A stretch of DNA of 64,000 nucleotides from Latescibacteria bacterium UBA6620. GTDB taxonomy: Bacteria; Latescibacterota; UBA2968. The position numbers and the translations under genes are program-made. The notes under the pieces were generated by a model. It had not been told where the DNA came from and did not search any database. It worked only from the letters and a program-made list of their open reading frames with translations. The DNA lies in assembly GCA_002433075.1 (NCBI GenBank), contig DJHM01000048.1, positions 21,414 through 85,413 of the forward strand. The letters are read 5' to 3'. Positions 45,616 through 55,118 of the stretch are shown piece after piece (positions within the stretch are counted from its first letter, which is position 1; the number at the start of each line of letters is the position of its first letter).

Positions 45616-46257
45616 CTGAATTTAAGATCCCTGCTCATCATCGTCCTGACCGCGCTTCCCCTTGGCGCCCAGGAACCACCCCCCGTAACCGTTCTCTTCC
45701 TGGGCGACAGCATTACCGCGGGCTATGGATTGGCCAACCCCGACCGGGCGTTCCCTGGGCTTCTCCAGGCGCGTTCGGACAGTCTGGGATACCACGCCAC
45801 GCTCGTCAACGCAGGACTGAGTGGAGAGACCTCCTCGGGCGGTCTCCGAAGAATCGATTGGTTGCTCCGGCGGCCGATCGACATCCTCGTTCTCGAGCTC
45901 GGCGCAAACGATGGCCTCAGAGGCGTCTCGCTAGATCTGACCAAGCAGAACCTCCTCGACATCGTGAAAAAATCGAAGGCGGCCTATCCACACCTCCGCG
46001 TGATCATCGCAGGGATGCAAGTGCCACCCAATCTGGGTGAAACCTATGCCGCGAGGTTTCGACAAATGTTCCCGGACATCGCTCGGGAGACCGAAACCGA
46101 CCTGATCCCGTTTCTGCTGGAGCACGTCGGCGGTCATCCCGACCTCAACCTCGCCGACGGAAAACACCCCAACGTCGAGGGACATCGCATCATCGCGGAA
46201 ACCGTCTGGCCGATCCTCGAACGCCACCTGCGCGATCTTTCGGATCCATCTCCATGA
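45616..46257 (+). CDS. tesA: GDSL/SGNH-family arylesterase (TesA-like)
   Basis: A protein of about 213 residues with an N-terminal signal peptide (LRSLLIIVLTALPLGAQ). SGNH blocks are visible: FLGDSITAGYGL (Ser), GANDGLRG (Asn) and DGKHPNVEGH (Asp/His). It is a periplasmic lysophospholipase/arylesterase of the TesA group. The frame is open to a GTG at 45421, but that stretch overlaps a minus-strand promoter and does not look coding. The CTG at 45616 precedes the signal peptide and has GGAGGGG upstream, so the start is a best guess. ybbP and ybbA homologues lie just downstream. Confidence 0.8.
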   Translation: MNLRSLLIIVLTALPLGAQEPPPVTVLFLGDSITAGYGLANPDRAFPGLLQARSDSLGYHATLVNAGLSGETSSGGLRRIDWLLRRPIDILVLELGANDGLRGVSLDLTKQNLLDIVKKSKAAYPHLRVIIAGMQVPPNLGETYAARFRQMFPDIARETETDLIPFLLEHVGGHPDLNLADGKHPNVEGHRIIAETVWPILERHLRDLSDPSP

Positions 46258-46268
46258 GGCCGCGTGAA

Positions 46269-46297
46269 TTGTATCGAATCGGGGATCGACGTATCTT
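46269..46297 (+). promoter_or_regulatory. Predicted promoter of the small lipoprotein gene
   Basis: TTGTAT (46269-46274), 17-base spacer, TATCTT (46292-46297), 76 bases before the TTG start at 46374. Confidence 0.45.
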
Positions 46298-46373
46298 TAC
46301 AACCGCACGCAAATGCTGCTCAATTACGCCTGTCCCGGCCGGGAGGGCGCGCACAACCTTACGGAGCAACGGT

Positions 46374-46832
46374 TTGAATCGTAAAGGCCTCTTCCTTCTC
46401 ATCCACATCCTGCTCGCATCCGCCTGCGGGAGAAGTTCTGCCGAGTTCACGGCCACCGAGCGAACGCTCCTCAGAAACACGCCCTTCGAGATCTCCGCGG
46501 GTGAGTGGGTGGTCATCGGCCGGATTGTCTTCGTGGAACAGGGAAATTCGCGAAATCAACGTTTTACGGGATCCGTCCAGGCCGCGAGTCCACTCAACCT
46601 CCTGATCCTGGAACAGCCTGATTTCCTCAATTTCGAAGCGAACCAGGCCTTCGAACCCACGTTCGACTCCGGGCAATCCACTAGCATCACCTTCGACATT
46701 CCCGTCGACCCGGGCGGCTATCAGTTCGTCATCGACAATCGTGGTTCCACAACCCCCGTCAATATCACGGCCACAATCGTGCTGGCGCAGGAAGAAGTCA
46801 TCGACCCGAACATCCTCGGTCCACAGCTGTAG
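46374..46832 (+). CDS. Hypothetical lipoprotein
   Basis: A 152-residue protein. TTG at 46374 has GGAG seven bases upstream and begins a lipoprotein signal LNRKGLFLLIHILLASAC with lipobox LASAC. The mature part is beta-rich (GEWVVIGRIVFVEQG, STSITFDIPVDPGGYQFVID) and acidic at the end. No family is recognised; it may be a small surface or periplasmic beta-sandwich. A longer frame to 46254 is less likely since it would place the signal internally. It is convergent with the ABC permease gene. Confidence 0.65.
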   Translation: MNRKGLFLLIHILLASACGRSSAEFTATERTLLRNTPFEISAGEWVVIGRIVFVEQGNSRNQRFTGSVQAASPLNLLILEQPDFLNFEANQAFEPTFDSGQSTSITFDIPVDPGGYQFVIDNRGSTTPVNITATIVLAQEEVIDPNILGPQL

Positions 46833-46833
46833 G

Positions 46834-49377
46834 TCACACCTCCGCCCGTAACACTTCCAGCGGCGGCCGTGACGCGATCCCTCGACTGTTCGCCGCCCCG
46901 ACGCCGACCGTCAACAGCGCCACAATCGCGAACACAGCGAGCACCTCCGCGCCAGGCTTCACAAACCCCACGTCGAACACCGTTGTCGACAGCCCCCACG
47001 CGCCAACGATCGCGAGCGCACTCCCCGCCAACCCGGCCAGACTTCCCAGGAACAGATACTCCAACAACAGGATTCGATGGATCTGCTTTCTGGACGCGCC
47101 GATCGTTCGGAGCAGAACGCTCTCCTGAATACGTTGATACCGGCTGGAGATCACCGCCGCCGTCAACACGATCAGCCCCGTGGCCACACTGAACAACGCC
47201 ATGAATCGGATCACGAACCCGACTCGCGAGAGAACTTCGTCCGCCGTCTTGAGAACGAGGCCCAGGTCAATGATCGAGATGTTCGGAAACTGTTTGACCA
47301 CGCGACGCTGGACGAGCGCCGACACCTCCGTCGACGGCACACGCGAAGTCACCACTTCAAATTGGGGCGCCATCTCCAGCACCCCCGCTGGAAAGACCAC
47401 CCAGAAATTCGGCTGAATGCGCTGCCAGTCGATCTGACGCGTACTCGTGATCACGCACTCGATCGCTACACCCTGAACGTCGAACGTGAGGGAATCTCCC
47501 ACCTCGACCCTGAGATTCCTGAGCAGGCTCTCCCCGACCGAGATCGGGACCACGCCCTGATCGGGATCGTGATAACCCACCCAGCTACCTTCCGTCAACG
47601 TCTCCGAATCGAACAGCCTGGACCGGTAGGTCGACCGGTACTCTCGTGTCAGAACCCAGGTCGAAGGCCGTCGCTCCTTCTCCATAATGCGCCGAACGGG
47701 CTCACCTTCGATGGCGGCCAGCCGCATCGTCACGACCGGGACCCGATGAAGGACAGGCAACATCTCCTCCGAAAGCATCTCGACGACCGCCTCTCCCTGG
47801 TCAGGCTGTACGTCGAACAGAACCACGTTCGGACGATCCCCACCACCAGCACGGGCAACCTGGTTCAACAACGTATCCTGCATCAGATACAACGTTGAAA
47901 TCAGGAACGTCCCAAGCCCCAGTGAAAGAACCAGGACGTGGGTCTGGTTTCGAGGCCGGTAGAGGTTGGCTGCCCCCTGCCGCCAGACATAGGGCCAGGA
48001 ACGGGGCAAGAGACGTCGCACAGCCCTCGTCAGCGCGAAGGCCGCGATCGCAAGCACGATGAACGCCACGACCATCCCGACCGTCATCCCCAGTCCGTTG
48101 CGGAGCCCCCCCATCTGCAGGATCGAAAGACCGGACACCAGGGCGAGCGTAACCCCCGCGATCGAAATCTGGGCGAAGTCGGGACGGCGCGGGGCCTCGA
48201 ACGAAGCCCTCAGACTCAACAGCGGAGACACCCGCCGAACCGCGACCAAAGGGAACATCGCGAACAGCAACGAAAGACCGGTGCCTATCCCCACTCCCTG
48301 CACCATCGCTACCACATCGACGCTCGTCTCTACGTCTACCGGCAGAAGATCGCTCAGCACGTAGGGTAGAACGCCTTGCAGTCCCGCGCCCACCAGCGCA
48401 CCCATCGCCGAACCCAGCAGACCCAGACCGAGAGTCTGCACAACGTAAACCGCCAGCGCCTGTGCGGAGCGAGCGCCCAGACAACGAAGCACAGCCACAG
48501 TCGGAAGCTTCTGGCGGATGTAAACGTGGATTGCGCTCGCAACACCCACGCACCCCAGCAGCAGGGCAGCGAAACCCGACAGACTGAGATAGCGATAGAG
48601 ATTGTCGAGGGTTCGACCCATTCGACGAACTCTCCGCGCCACCGTCTCGTATCGAACGCTGTGCTTCTCACGGAAGTCTCTGAGAAACGACGTCAACGCC
48701 TCCATATCCGTATCCGCAGGGAGCGCGAAGGCCGCGCGATAGGTAACGATACTCCCGTGCTGGATCAGGCCCGTCGTCTCCAGATCTTCCAGCGGAATGA
48801 ACACCCGAGGCGCGGCATCCATAAACGCAGCGGATTCTCCCGAAACCGCATCGACGCGACCCACGATTTCGAACGTAGCTGATCCTAACCGGAGTTGATC
48901 TCCGACATCGACGTCATACTGGATCATCAGCGTCGCATCCACCAGCGCCGTGCCCAACACGAACCTCGATCTGCGCGCATCCTCCGGCGTTGTTCGAAAG
49001 GTCCCGTAGAACGGAAAGTCCCCCCGAATTGCCCGAGCCTGGATCAACCGGGTCCCGTCCACTCGCGGAAAATAGACCATCGATGCGAAACGAACTTCGC
49101 GCGAATGGCGGGGGCCCAGGGAATCGATCAGCGCCTCGGTTTCCGCGTTGAACGGACGCTGGCTGGACAGCTCCAGATCGGCGCCCAGCAATGTCTTGGC
49201 CTGGGCCTGAACCGCTTGCTCCAGACTCTGGCCAACCGAACGGATCGCCACCAGTGCGCCGACCCCCATCGCGATGCACGAAAAGAACAACAGCAATCGA
49301 CGCCGATACGTCCGCGTATCGCGCCACGCCATTTTCCACACCCAGGGGTCGAACGCGGATCGGACGGATTCCGTCAT
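46834..49377 (-). CDS. ybbP: ABC transporter permease, YbbP-like (FtsX/MacB superfamily)
   Basis: An 847-residue permease with an N-terminal helix, a large periplasmic domain (about 45-260), two FtsX-type helix bundles (near 265-400 and 720-845) and a central second periplasmic domain. This layout fits YbbP rather than the smaller LolC/LolE. IRFMALFSVATGLIVLTAAVISSR and SSRYQRIQESVLLRTIGASR are typical FtsX motifs. It overlaps the ATPase gene by four bases. It probably moves a lipid or hydrophobic substrate by mechanotransmission. Confidence 0.87.
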   Translation of the reverse strand: MTESVRSAFDPWVWKMAWRDTRTYRRRLLLFFSCIAMGVGALVAIRSVGQSLEQAVQAQAKTLLGADLELSSQRPFNAETEALIDSLGPRHSREVRFASMVYFPRVDGTRLIQARAIRGDFPFYGTFRTTPEDARRSRFVLGTALVDATLMIQYDVDVGDQLRLGSATFEIVGRVDAVSGESAAFMDAAPRVFIPLEDLETTGLIQHGSIVTYRAAFALPADTDMEALTSFLRDFREKHSVRYETVARRVRRMGRTLDNLYRYLSLSGFAALLLGCVGVASAIHVYIRQKLPTVAVLRCLGARSAQALAVYVVQTLGLGLLGSAMGALVGAGLQGVLPYVLSDLLPVDVETSVDVVAMVQGVGIGTGLSLLFAMFPLVAVRRVSPLLSLRASFEAPRRPDFAQISIAGVTLALVSGLSILQMGGLRNGLGMTVGMVVAFIVLAIAAFALTRAVRRLLPRSWPYVWRQGAANLYRPRNQTHVLVLSLGLGTFLISTLYLMQDTLLNQVARAGGGDRPNVVLFDVQPDQGEAVVEMLSEEMLPVLHRVPVVTMRLAAIEGEPVRRIMEKERRPSTWVLTREYRSTYRSRLFDSETLTEGSWVGYHDPDQGVVPISVGESLLRNLRVEVGDSLTFDVQGVAIECVITSTRQIDWQRIQPNFWVVFPAGVLEMAPQFEVVTSRVPSTEVSALVQRRVVKQFPNISIIDLGLVLKTADEVLSRVGFVIRFMALFSVATGLIVLTAAVISSRYQRIQESVLLRTIGASRKQIHRILLLEYLFLGSLAGLAGSALAIVGAWGLSTTVFDVGFVKPGAEVLAVFAIVALLTVGVGAANSRGIASRPPLEVLRAEV

Positions 49378-50090
49378 ATTTCACCCGCCACGCGAGGGGG
49401 CTCGATATCCCGCTCGTCGTTCACCGAATCGTTGCTCACGAGCTCGCCCCCGTGGAGTCGGATGATGCGATCCGTCTTTCCCGCCAGATCGATATCGTGC
49501 GTCGCCATCAACAGCGTCGTTCCCGCTTCCCGGTTCAGGTCGAACAGCAAGTCGACGATTGTCTGGCTCGTGTCCGCATCCAGGTTGCCCGTCGGCTCGT
49601 CGGCGAAAAGCACGCGCGGGCGATTAATGAAGGCCCGGGCGATCGCCACCCGCTGCTGTTCTCCTCCCGACAGCTGGGCGGGGTAGTGATCGGCCCGATC
49701 CCCCAGCCCCACCCGGTCGAGCAAGTCTCGCGATTGCGGTTCCACCTGCCGTTCTCCGCGCAACTCCAGCGGTACCATCACGTTTTCAACTGCCGTCAGC
49801 GTCGGAATCAGCTGGAAGCTCTGGAATACGAACCCGATTGAAGCGCCCCGCAGGTCAGACAGTTCATCCTCGCTCAGCGTCGTCAATTCCACCTCCAGCA
49901 GGGCGACCGATCCGGACGTCGGCCGATCCAGACCCGCGCACAATCCCAGAAGAGTCGTTTTCCCGCTCCCCGAAGGGCCCACGAGCGAGCACGCCTCGCC
50001 CTGAGCCACGGAGAACGTCACATCCTTCAGAACCGTCAGCTCGTGCGAACCTGTCGCGTATGTCTTGGTTAGGTGTTCGACATTCAGCAT
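49374..50090 (-). CDS. ybbA: ABC transporter ATPase, YbbA/LolD-like
   Basis: A 238-residue MacB-type ATPase: GPSGSGKTTLLGLCAGLD (Walker A), FVFQSFQLIPTLTAVENV (Q-loop), LSGGEQQRVAIARAF (signature) and VLFADEPTGNLD (Walker B). It is the partner of the overlapping YbbP-like permease. In Escherichia coli ybbA-ybbP sits next to tesA; here the TesA-like gene is about 0.6 kb beyond the end of ybbP, convergent. Confidence 0.92.
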   Translation of the reverse strand: MLNVEHLTKTYATGSHELTVLKDVTFSVAQGEACSLVGPSGSGKTTLLGLCAGLDRPTSGSVALLEVELTTLSEDELSDLRGASIGFVFQSFQLIPTLTAVENVMVPLELRGERQVEPQSRDLLDRVGLGDRADHYPAQLSGGEQQRVAIARAFINRPRVLFADEPTGNLDADTSQTIVDLLFDLNREAGTTLLMATHDIDLAGKTDRIIRLHGGELVSNDSVNDERDIEPPRVAGEI

Positions 50091-50107
50091 GCATAACCCT
50101 TGTCGAA

Positions 50108-50140
50108 GACAAAGAAAGAGGGGCCAGAAACCTGGCCCCT
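50108..50140 (-). terminator. Intrinsic terminator after ilvD
   Basis: AGGGGCCAG (50119-50127) pairs with CTGGCCCCT (50132-50140) around AAAC. On the minus strand CTCTTTCTTTG follows, suiting termination after ilvD. Between it and the ilvD stop there is only short non-coding sequence. Confidence 0.75.
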
Positions 50141-50264
50141 CAGAAATTTTGCTATCAGGCCTCTCTACCGGCCCCCAACGGGGGACAGTATCTTACAGTC
50201 AGACGTTCGAAATCCTCCCGGGATTCGATAAAAGTCCCTATATCCTCGCAGCCGGAGGCTGCTC

Positions 50265-51968
50265 CTACTCATCTGTGACGCAACCCTCGCTCGCTGTTTT
50301 CACGCTCTTGATGTATTTGTAGAGCGTGCCCCGACTCGCCTTGAAAGGAGGCGCGGACCAGGACTCGCGTCGCTTCGCCCACTCCGCGTCGCCGATCCCG
50401 ATATTGATTTCCCCGCCGTCGCAGTCGATCAGGACCAGGTCTCCCGTCTTCACGAGCGCGATCGGACCCCCTTCGATCGCTTCCGGCACGACGTGCCCAA
50501 TAATGAACCCGTGACTGCCGCCGCTGAAGCGACCGTCCGTAATCAAAGCCACGTCCTGGAGTAGCCCCGCCCCCGCGAGCGCCGACGTCGGCGTGAGCAT
50601 CTCCGGCATTCCCGGTCCACCCTTGGGACCTTCATAGCGGATGATGATCACGTTTCCTTTCTCGATCTTCCCCTGTTCCAGGGCGGCAAGCATCTCTTCC
50701 TCACTATCGAACACGTTCGCCGTACCCTCGAAGCGAGTTCCCTCTTTCCCGGTGATCTTTCCCACGGCCCCTTCCGGCGCCAGATTGCCTTTCAAAATCT
50801 GGAGATGTCCGGTCGGTTTGATCGGGTCGTCGAAAGGTCGCACGATGTCCTGCTCGCCTTCACCTGTCCCGTAGGGCGCCAAGCCAAGGAGGTCCTTCAG
50901 ATTTTCTGAAATCGTCTTGCCCGTCACCGTCAGCTGGTCTCCATCGATCAGTCCTGCGTCCAGCAGCATCTTCATCACCGACGGGATGCCTCCGATATCG
51001 TGAAGTTCTTTCATCACGTAGCGTCCGGACGGCTTCATATCACCGAGCAGCGGCGTCTCCCGCGACATTCGATCGAAGTCGTTGATGTCCAGTTCGATGT
51101 CGAACGACCGCGCGATCGCGATTAGATGCAGAACCACATTCGTCGACCCGCCGATGACCATCACCACTCTCATCGCATTCAGAAACGACTGTCGCGTCAC
51201 GATGTCGCGCGGTTTCAGATCCTCTTCCAGCAGATGACGGATCGCCGCTCCGGCGCGGAAGCATTCGTTCAGTTTCGCCTTGTCTTCTGCGGGCGTGCAG
51301 GCCGAATACGGAAGAGACAACCCCATCGCTTCCGCCGCGCTCGACATCGTGTTGGCTGTGTACATTCCCCCGCACGCCCCGGCGCCCGGACACGCGTTCT
51401 CCACGATCGTCAGCCGTTCCTCATCATCGATCGCTTCCGTCAGGAATTCCCCATAGCTCTGGAAGGCCGATACGATATCGAGCTTCCGTTCCTCGTCCTT
51501 CACCAGAGCACAGCCCGGCTTGATCGTCCCCCCATACACCATAATGGCCGGACGGTTGAGACGCCCCATCGCCATCATACATCCCGGCATATTCTTGTCA
51601 CAACCCGGGAGCGAAATCAGCGCGTCGTACCACTGGGCGCCCATCACCGTCTCGATCGAGTCGGCGATCAAATCCCGACTCTGGAGACTGTAGGACATCC
51701 CGTCCGTCCCCATCGAGATCCCGTCCGACACCCCGATCGTATTGAATCGCATGCTCACGCAATCCGCATCGATCACGCCTTTGCTGACCTCTGCCGCCAG
51801 GTCGTTCAGATGCATATTGCACGAGTTACCTTCGTACCACATCGATGCAATACCCACCTGCGCCTTCGTCATATCCTCGCGTGACATTCCTGTCGCGTGG
51901 AGCATCGCCTGTGACGCGCCCTGGGACTTTCGCTGCGTGATCGTCTGACTGAATGTATTCAACGCCAT
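50265..51968 (-). CDS. ilvD: Dihydroxy-acid dehydratase
   Basis: A 567-residue enzyme of normal length. Fe-S ligands are Cys50 (GNSCNMHL), Cys123 (PGCDKNMPGCMM) and Cys199 (GAGACGGMYTANTM). ALITDGRFSGGSHGFIIGHV near 480 is the conserved active-site region. It dehydrates dihydroxy-isovalerate and dihydroxy-methylvalerate in valine, leucine and isoleucine synthesis. The ATG at 51968 is chosen because the longer frame to 52073 runs through a predicted promoter. No other ilv gene is near. Confidence 0.95.
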   Translation of the reverse strand: MALNTFSQTITQRKSQGASQAMLHATGMSREDMTKAQVGIASMWYEGNSCNMHLNDLAAEVSKGVIDADCVSMRFNTIGVSDGISMGTDGMSYSLQSRDLIADSIETVMGAQWYDALISLPGCDKNMPGCMMAMGRLNRPAIMVYGGTIKPGCALVKDEERKLDIVSAFQSYGEFLTEAIDDEERLTIVENACPGAGACGGMYTANTMSSAAEAMGLSLPYSACTPAEDKAKLNECFRAGAAIRHLLEEDLKPRDIVTRQSFLNAMRVVMVIGGSTNVVLHLIAIARSFDIELDINDFDRMSRETPLLGDMKPSGRYVMKELHDIGGIPSVMKMLLDAGLIDGDQLTVTGKTISENLKDLLGLAPYGTGEGEQDIVRPFDDPIKPTGHLQILKGNLAPEGAVGKITGKEGTRFEGTANVFDSEEEMLAALEQGKIEKGNVIIIRYEGPKGGPGMPEMLTPTSALAGAGLLQDVALITDGRFSGGSHGFIIGHVVPEAIEGGPIALVKTGDLVLIDCDGGEINIGIGDAEWAKRRESWSAPPFKASRGTLYKYIKSVKTASEGCVTDE

Positions 51969-52029
51969 AGTCCGGCTTCCCACCTTCGTTTGATTTCTGC
52001 GTTCCTTTGCTATCTTCTTCTGCCGCCCT

Positions 52030-52058
52030 AATTTACACGCACGCTCTCCCCATATCAA
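52030..52058 (-). promoter_or_regulatory. Predicted promoter of ilvD
   Basis: On the minus strand TTGATA (52058-52053), 17-base spacer, TAAATT (52035-52030), about 60 bases before the ilvD ATG. Confidence 0.55.
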
Positions 52059-52136
52059 CAGGGCAGAGATCATCGCCCATCGCAGCCGGGAACCCCGATT
52101 CGTACGCTACCCGACATCCTTGCCAAAGATCTCGAC

Positions 52137-52598
52137 GTGATCTTCGTCGGACTGAACCCCAGCCTGAAGTCCGCAGAGGTCGGACATTACTATGCGGGCC
52201 GCGGCAACCAGTTCTGGCCTTTCCTCCACAAGGCGGGTTTCACCGATCGTCAATTGACCCCCGATGAGGACACCACCGTCCTCGACTATGGAATCGGGTT
52301 GACCGATGTCGTCAAGCGACCGACTCGCGGCGTGAACGATCTGGCTAAACGGGAGTTTTCGCCCGGGCTCGACGGCCTGAGGCCCAAATTGATCGAATAC
52401 CGTCCCGGAACCGTCGCGTTCAACGGAAAGAGCGGTTACCAGAGCGCCATCGGAGGCCGTATCGATTACGGTCTTCAGTCTGACGATCTGGAAGGCATCC
52501 CGGTTTTCGTCTGTCCCTCTACGAGTGGAGCGCTTCCGATCCCCCAAGACCGGAAGCTGAGTTATTTCAAGACACTCAGGGAAATCCTGGATCGGTGA
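52137..52598 (+). CDS. mug: Mismatch-specific (G:T/U) DNA glycosylase, Mug/TDG-like
   Basis: A 153-residue uracil-DNA-glycosylase-fold protein: FVGLNPSLKSAEVGHYYAG (motif with catalytic Asn), GNQFWPFLHKAGF, YGIGLTDVVKRPTRGVNDL, VAFNGKSGYQ and FVCPSTSGA. Mug removes U or T mispaired with G. The sequence just upstream in frame (LPDILAKDLD) clearly belongs to the family, but no ATG, GTG or TTG precedes it before a TAA at 52029. So either GTG 52137 starts a slightly short protein, or an ATT is used, or the 5' end is damaged. Confidence 0.85.
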   Translation: MIFVGLNPSLKSAEVGHYYAGRGNQFWPFLHKAGFTDRQLTPDEDTTVLDYGIGLTDVVKRPTRGVNDLAKREFSPGLDGLRPKLIEYRPGTVAFNGKSGYQSAIGGRIDYGLQSDDLEGIPVFVCPSTSGALPIPQDRKLSYFKTLREILDR

Positions 52599-52633
52599 CT
52601 CCATCATCCGCGACTTCATCTTTCCTGTGACAG

Positions 52634-52662
52634 TTGACACCCTCCCAAGCATCCCTTATTCT
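52634..52662 (+). promoter_or_regulatory. Predicted strong promoter of the ankyrin gene
   Basis: Perfect TTGACA (52634-52639), 17-base spacer, TATTCT (52657-52662). The ankyrin gene starts 149 bases later with GGAGG at 52801, leaving a leader of about 140 bases in which I see no gene. Confidence 0.65.
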
Positions 52663-52810
52663 CTCGCTTAGCGCATCGCTAGGATGGCCCCCGTCCGCGG
52701 CAAGGGAATAAATCCCCCCTGGCTGACGACGTCATCGTAAGAACCCACTGAACGATCCTTCTTTCGGCACGCTCATCGCGGACATCGTGCCATTTCGAAA
52801 GGAGGACTCC

Positions 52811-54503
52811 GTGTCCGAACTTCCCGATCGACCCAGTCTCGACAGTCTCCGCAAGCAGGCCAAATCACTCCTCAGAGATTTCCGTGCACGAGAGTCGACG
52901 GCCCTCCAGCGCGTAGAAACACACCATCCGAACCTTGACCGATTTTCCTCTCTGCGCGACGCAAAGCTCGTTGTTGCCCGTGAATATGGAATCCGCAGCT
53001 GGCCCGAGCTGGTACATTCCATTGAAACCGCCCTCGATGTCGCCCGGTCCCTTGATGAACAGGCGACCCTGTTGGCGGATCTCGCCTGCCTGCATTACTC
53101 CGGCAAGGAAGATGTCCGTCATCGAGAGCGCGCGGCCCGTCTCCTCCAGGAACGACCGGACCTCGTAACCGCAAACGTCTATGCTGCGGCAGCGGCCTCC
53201 GATGTCGTCGAGATCGAACGCTGGTTGCAGCGCGAGCCCGACTGCGTCAATCGGCCCGGCGGACCCCGCGACTGGCCACCCCTGATGTATGTCACCTACA
53301 GCCGCGTACCCGAGAATTCTCCCGAGCGCGACGGCGTAGCCACAACACGTTTTTTACTCGATGCCGGCGCCGACCCGTGCTTCTACATCGACGGAACAAC
53401 GGCGATCGGCGGGTGGCGGTGGTACCCCCTGACCGGCGCCATCGGTGAGGGGGAAGCCGGCCTCGTCCAGCAGCCCCCACATCCACGGGCTCGTGAGCTG
53501 GCCGATCTTCTGCTCGACGCCGGCGCAGACCCGAACGATTCCCAGGGGTTGTACAACAGTATGTTCACCCCCGGTAACGAGTGGCTCGAGTTGCTGCTCT
53601 CCCGTGGACTCACCTCGACCCATCGAACCGATCCGGATGGCGACTCCCCCATCACCACGCTGAACTATCAACTCTCTCCCGCAATCCAGCGGGGCTTCAC
53701 CGAACGAGTTGAACTCCTGTTGAATCACGGCGCCGACGCGGCCAACAGGGACGAATGGTACGGAGGCGGCACCCACGTCGAGGAAGCATTGAAAGTCGGC
53801 GAGGGTGGCATTCTTGATTTTCTCGTTCAACACGGAGCGCCTGAACCTGAGCTGACCCCCGACGACCGTTACCGGATCGCGGTGATGCAGGGAGACGAAG
53901 CCGAAGCGCGGCGATGCCTGGAAACGGATCCCGACCTGTCCGACCAGACCGACCTGCTCGTGACTGCCGCCCACCACGGTCGATTGGAAGCCGTCCGGCT
54001 ACTGATCGACCTGGGCGCCGATCCGATACCAGCAGGCCGCCAACGGCCGCGGAGCGATGCACGAGGCGGCGTGGGCCGGACAGGAGAACGTCGTCCGTCT
54101 GCTGCTCGATCGAAACGCACGGTGCGACATCCGGACGGAAGCCCACGGAGGAACGCCCGCCGGCTACGCAAATCACGCCGGGCGCCTCGACCTCCGGGAC
54201 ACGATTCTCGAACACTCGAACGACGCATTCGACCTCGTCCGTTTCGGGAAACACGATCGACTCCGAAACATTCTCGCGTCGGAACCGTCACAAGCCACAG
54301 GCGTGCTGCCCGATGGTCGGACACCGCTTCATTCGCTTCAATCGAATGAAGGCGACAGCGCTGTCGTCCTCGATCTTCTCCTGGAGTCGGGGGCAGACAT
54401 CCACGCCGAGGCAGAAGGTGAGGTGACACCGTTGTCTTCGGCCCTCGAGCGAGGCGATGAAAGTGCCGCAGACCTGTTGCGCGAACGAGGTGCATCGAGA
54501 TAG
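52811..54503 (+). pseudogene. Ankyrin-repeat protein with N-terminal conserved helix, frameshifted
   Basis: GTG 52811 follows GGAGG by five bases and begins SELPDRPSLDSLRKQAKSLL, an N-terminal element common in bacterial ankyrin proteins. Ankyrin-type repeats follow (TTRFLLDAGADPCF, LADLLLDAGADPND, RVELLLNHGADAAN, AVRLLIDLGADP). At about 54029 an extra base moves the repeats to another frame, where they continue (AMHEAAWAGQENVVRLLLDR to SAADLLRERGASR, stop 54503). Repaired length is about 560 residues. It may act in protein binding. Broken by one base, or one sequence error. Confidence 0.78.
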
Positions 54504-54553
54504 CCGATGAATGTCCCCGGAGCGATCGGGTCACGGCGTGGGAGGAGAATGAC

Positions 54554-55118
54554 GTGAGCGGTTCCTTTCTCCCGGCCGAAATCCTGCTGGCCATCGTTCT
54601 TTCTGTATGTGTTGTTGCGAACGATCCTCCCGCGGATCGGGCAAGCCCGGGTCCGGCAACTCAACCCGCTCCCCGATCCGCCGCTGCTGGTCGTTCGCAC
54701 CCCGTGGCTCGAGGCCGCCTTCAACCTTTATCTGGGTCTGATCCTTGTGGGTCTGATTTTTCCGATCGGCATTCACCTCGGGCTCCTCCACGTCTCCTGG
54801 ATTGCGGGCTCCGTGGTCGTCGCGGTAGTCTGCGACATCATCCCCCACAGTTGCGAGGCGCAGGCCTTCAGCATCTACGACAGCGGGATCCTTTTCCAGG
54901 CCTGATTCTTCGGGCAGTATCCGCGCTACACCGAAATGTCTGACGTACGCCAGATCAACGTCGAACCGTCTCGTGAGTACGGCTTCCGGTTCGGACTCCA
55001 CGATCTCGAAATCCTCCCGCGCTCGCCCGGGTCGTCCATCCGGATGCGGAGACTTCGGGATGCAGAGAAGGCGCGTGAACTCATCGATCGTCTGACTTCA
55101 GAGGTAGAACCGAAATGA
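54554..55118 (+). pseudogene. Small membrane protein, frameshifted and interrupted by TGA
   Basis: GTG 54554 with GGAGGA eight bases upstream begins SGSFLPAEILLAIVLSV. After one extra base near 54608 the frame continues VLLRTILPRIGQARVRQLNP, then a helix FNLYLGLILVGLIFPIGIHL and IAGSVVVAVVCDIIPH. An in-frame TGA at 54903-54905 follows LFQA, and the sequence then resumes (FFGQYPRYTE, GFRFGLHDLEILP) to 55118. The soluble tail could be PH-like. Four bases overlap the next gene (ATGA). The family is not recognised. Confidence 0.55.
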
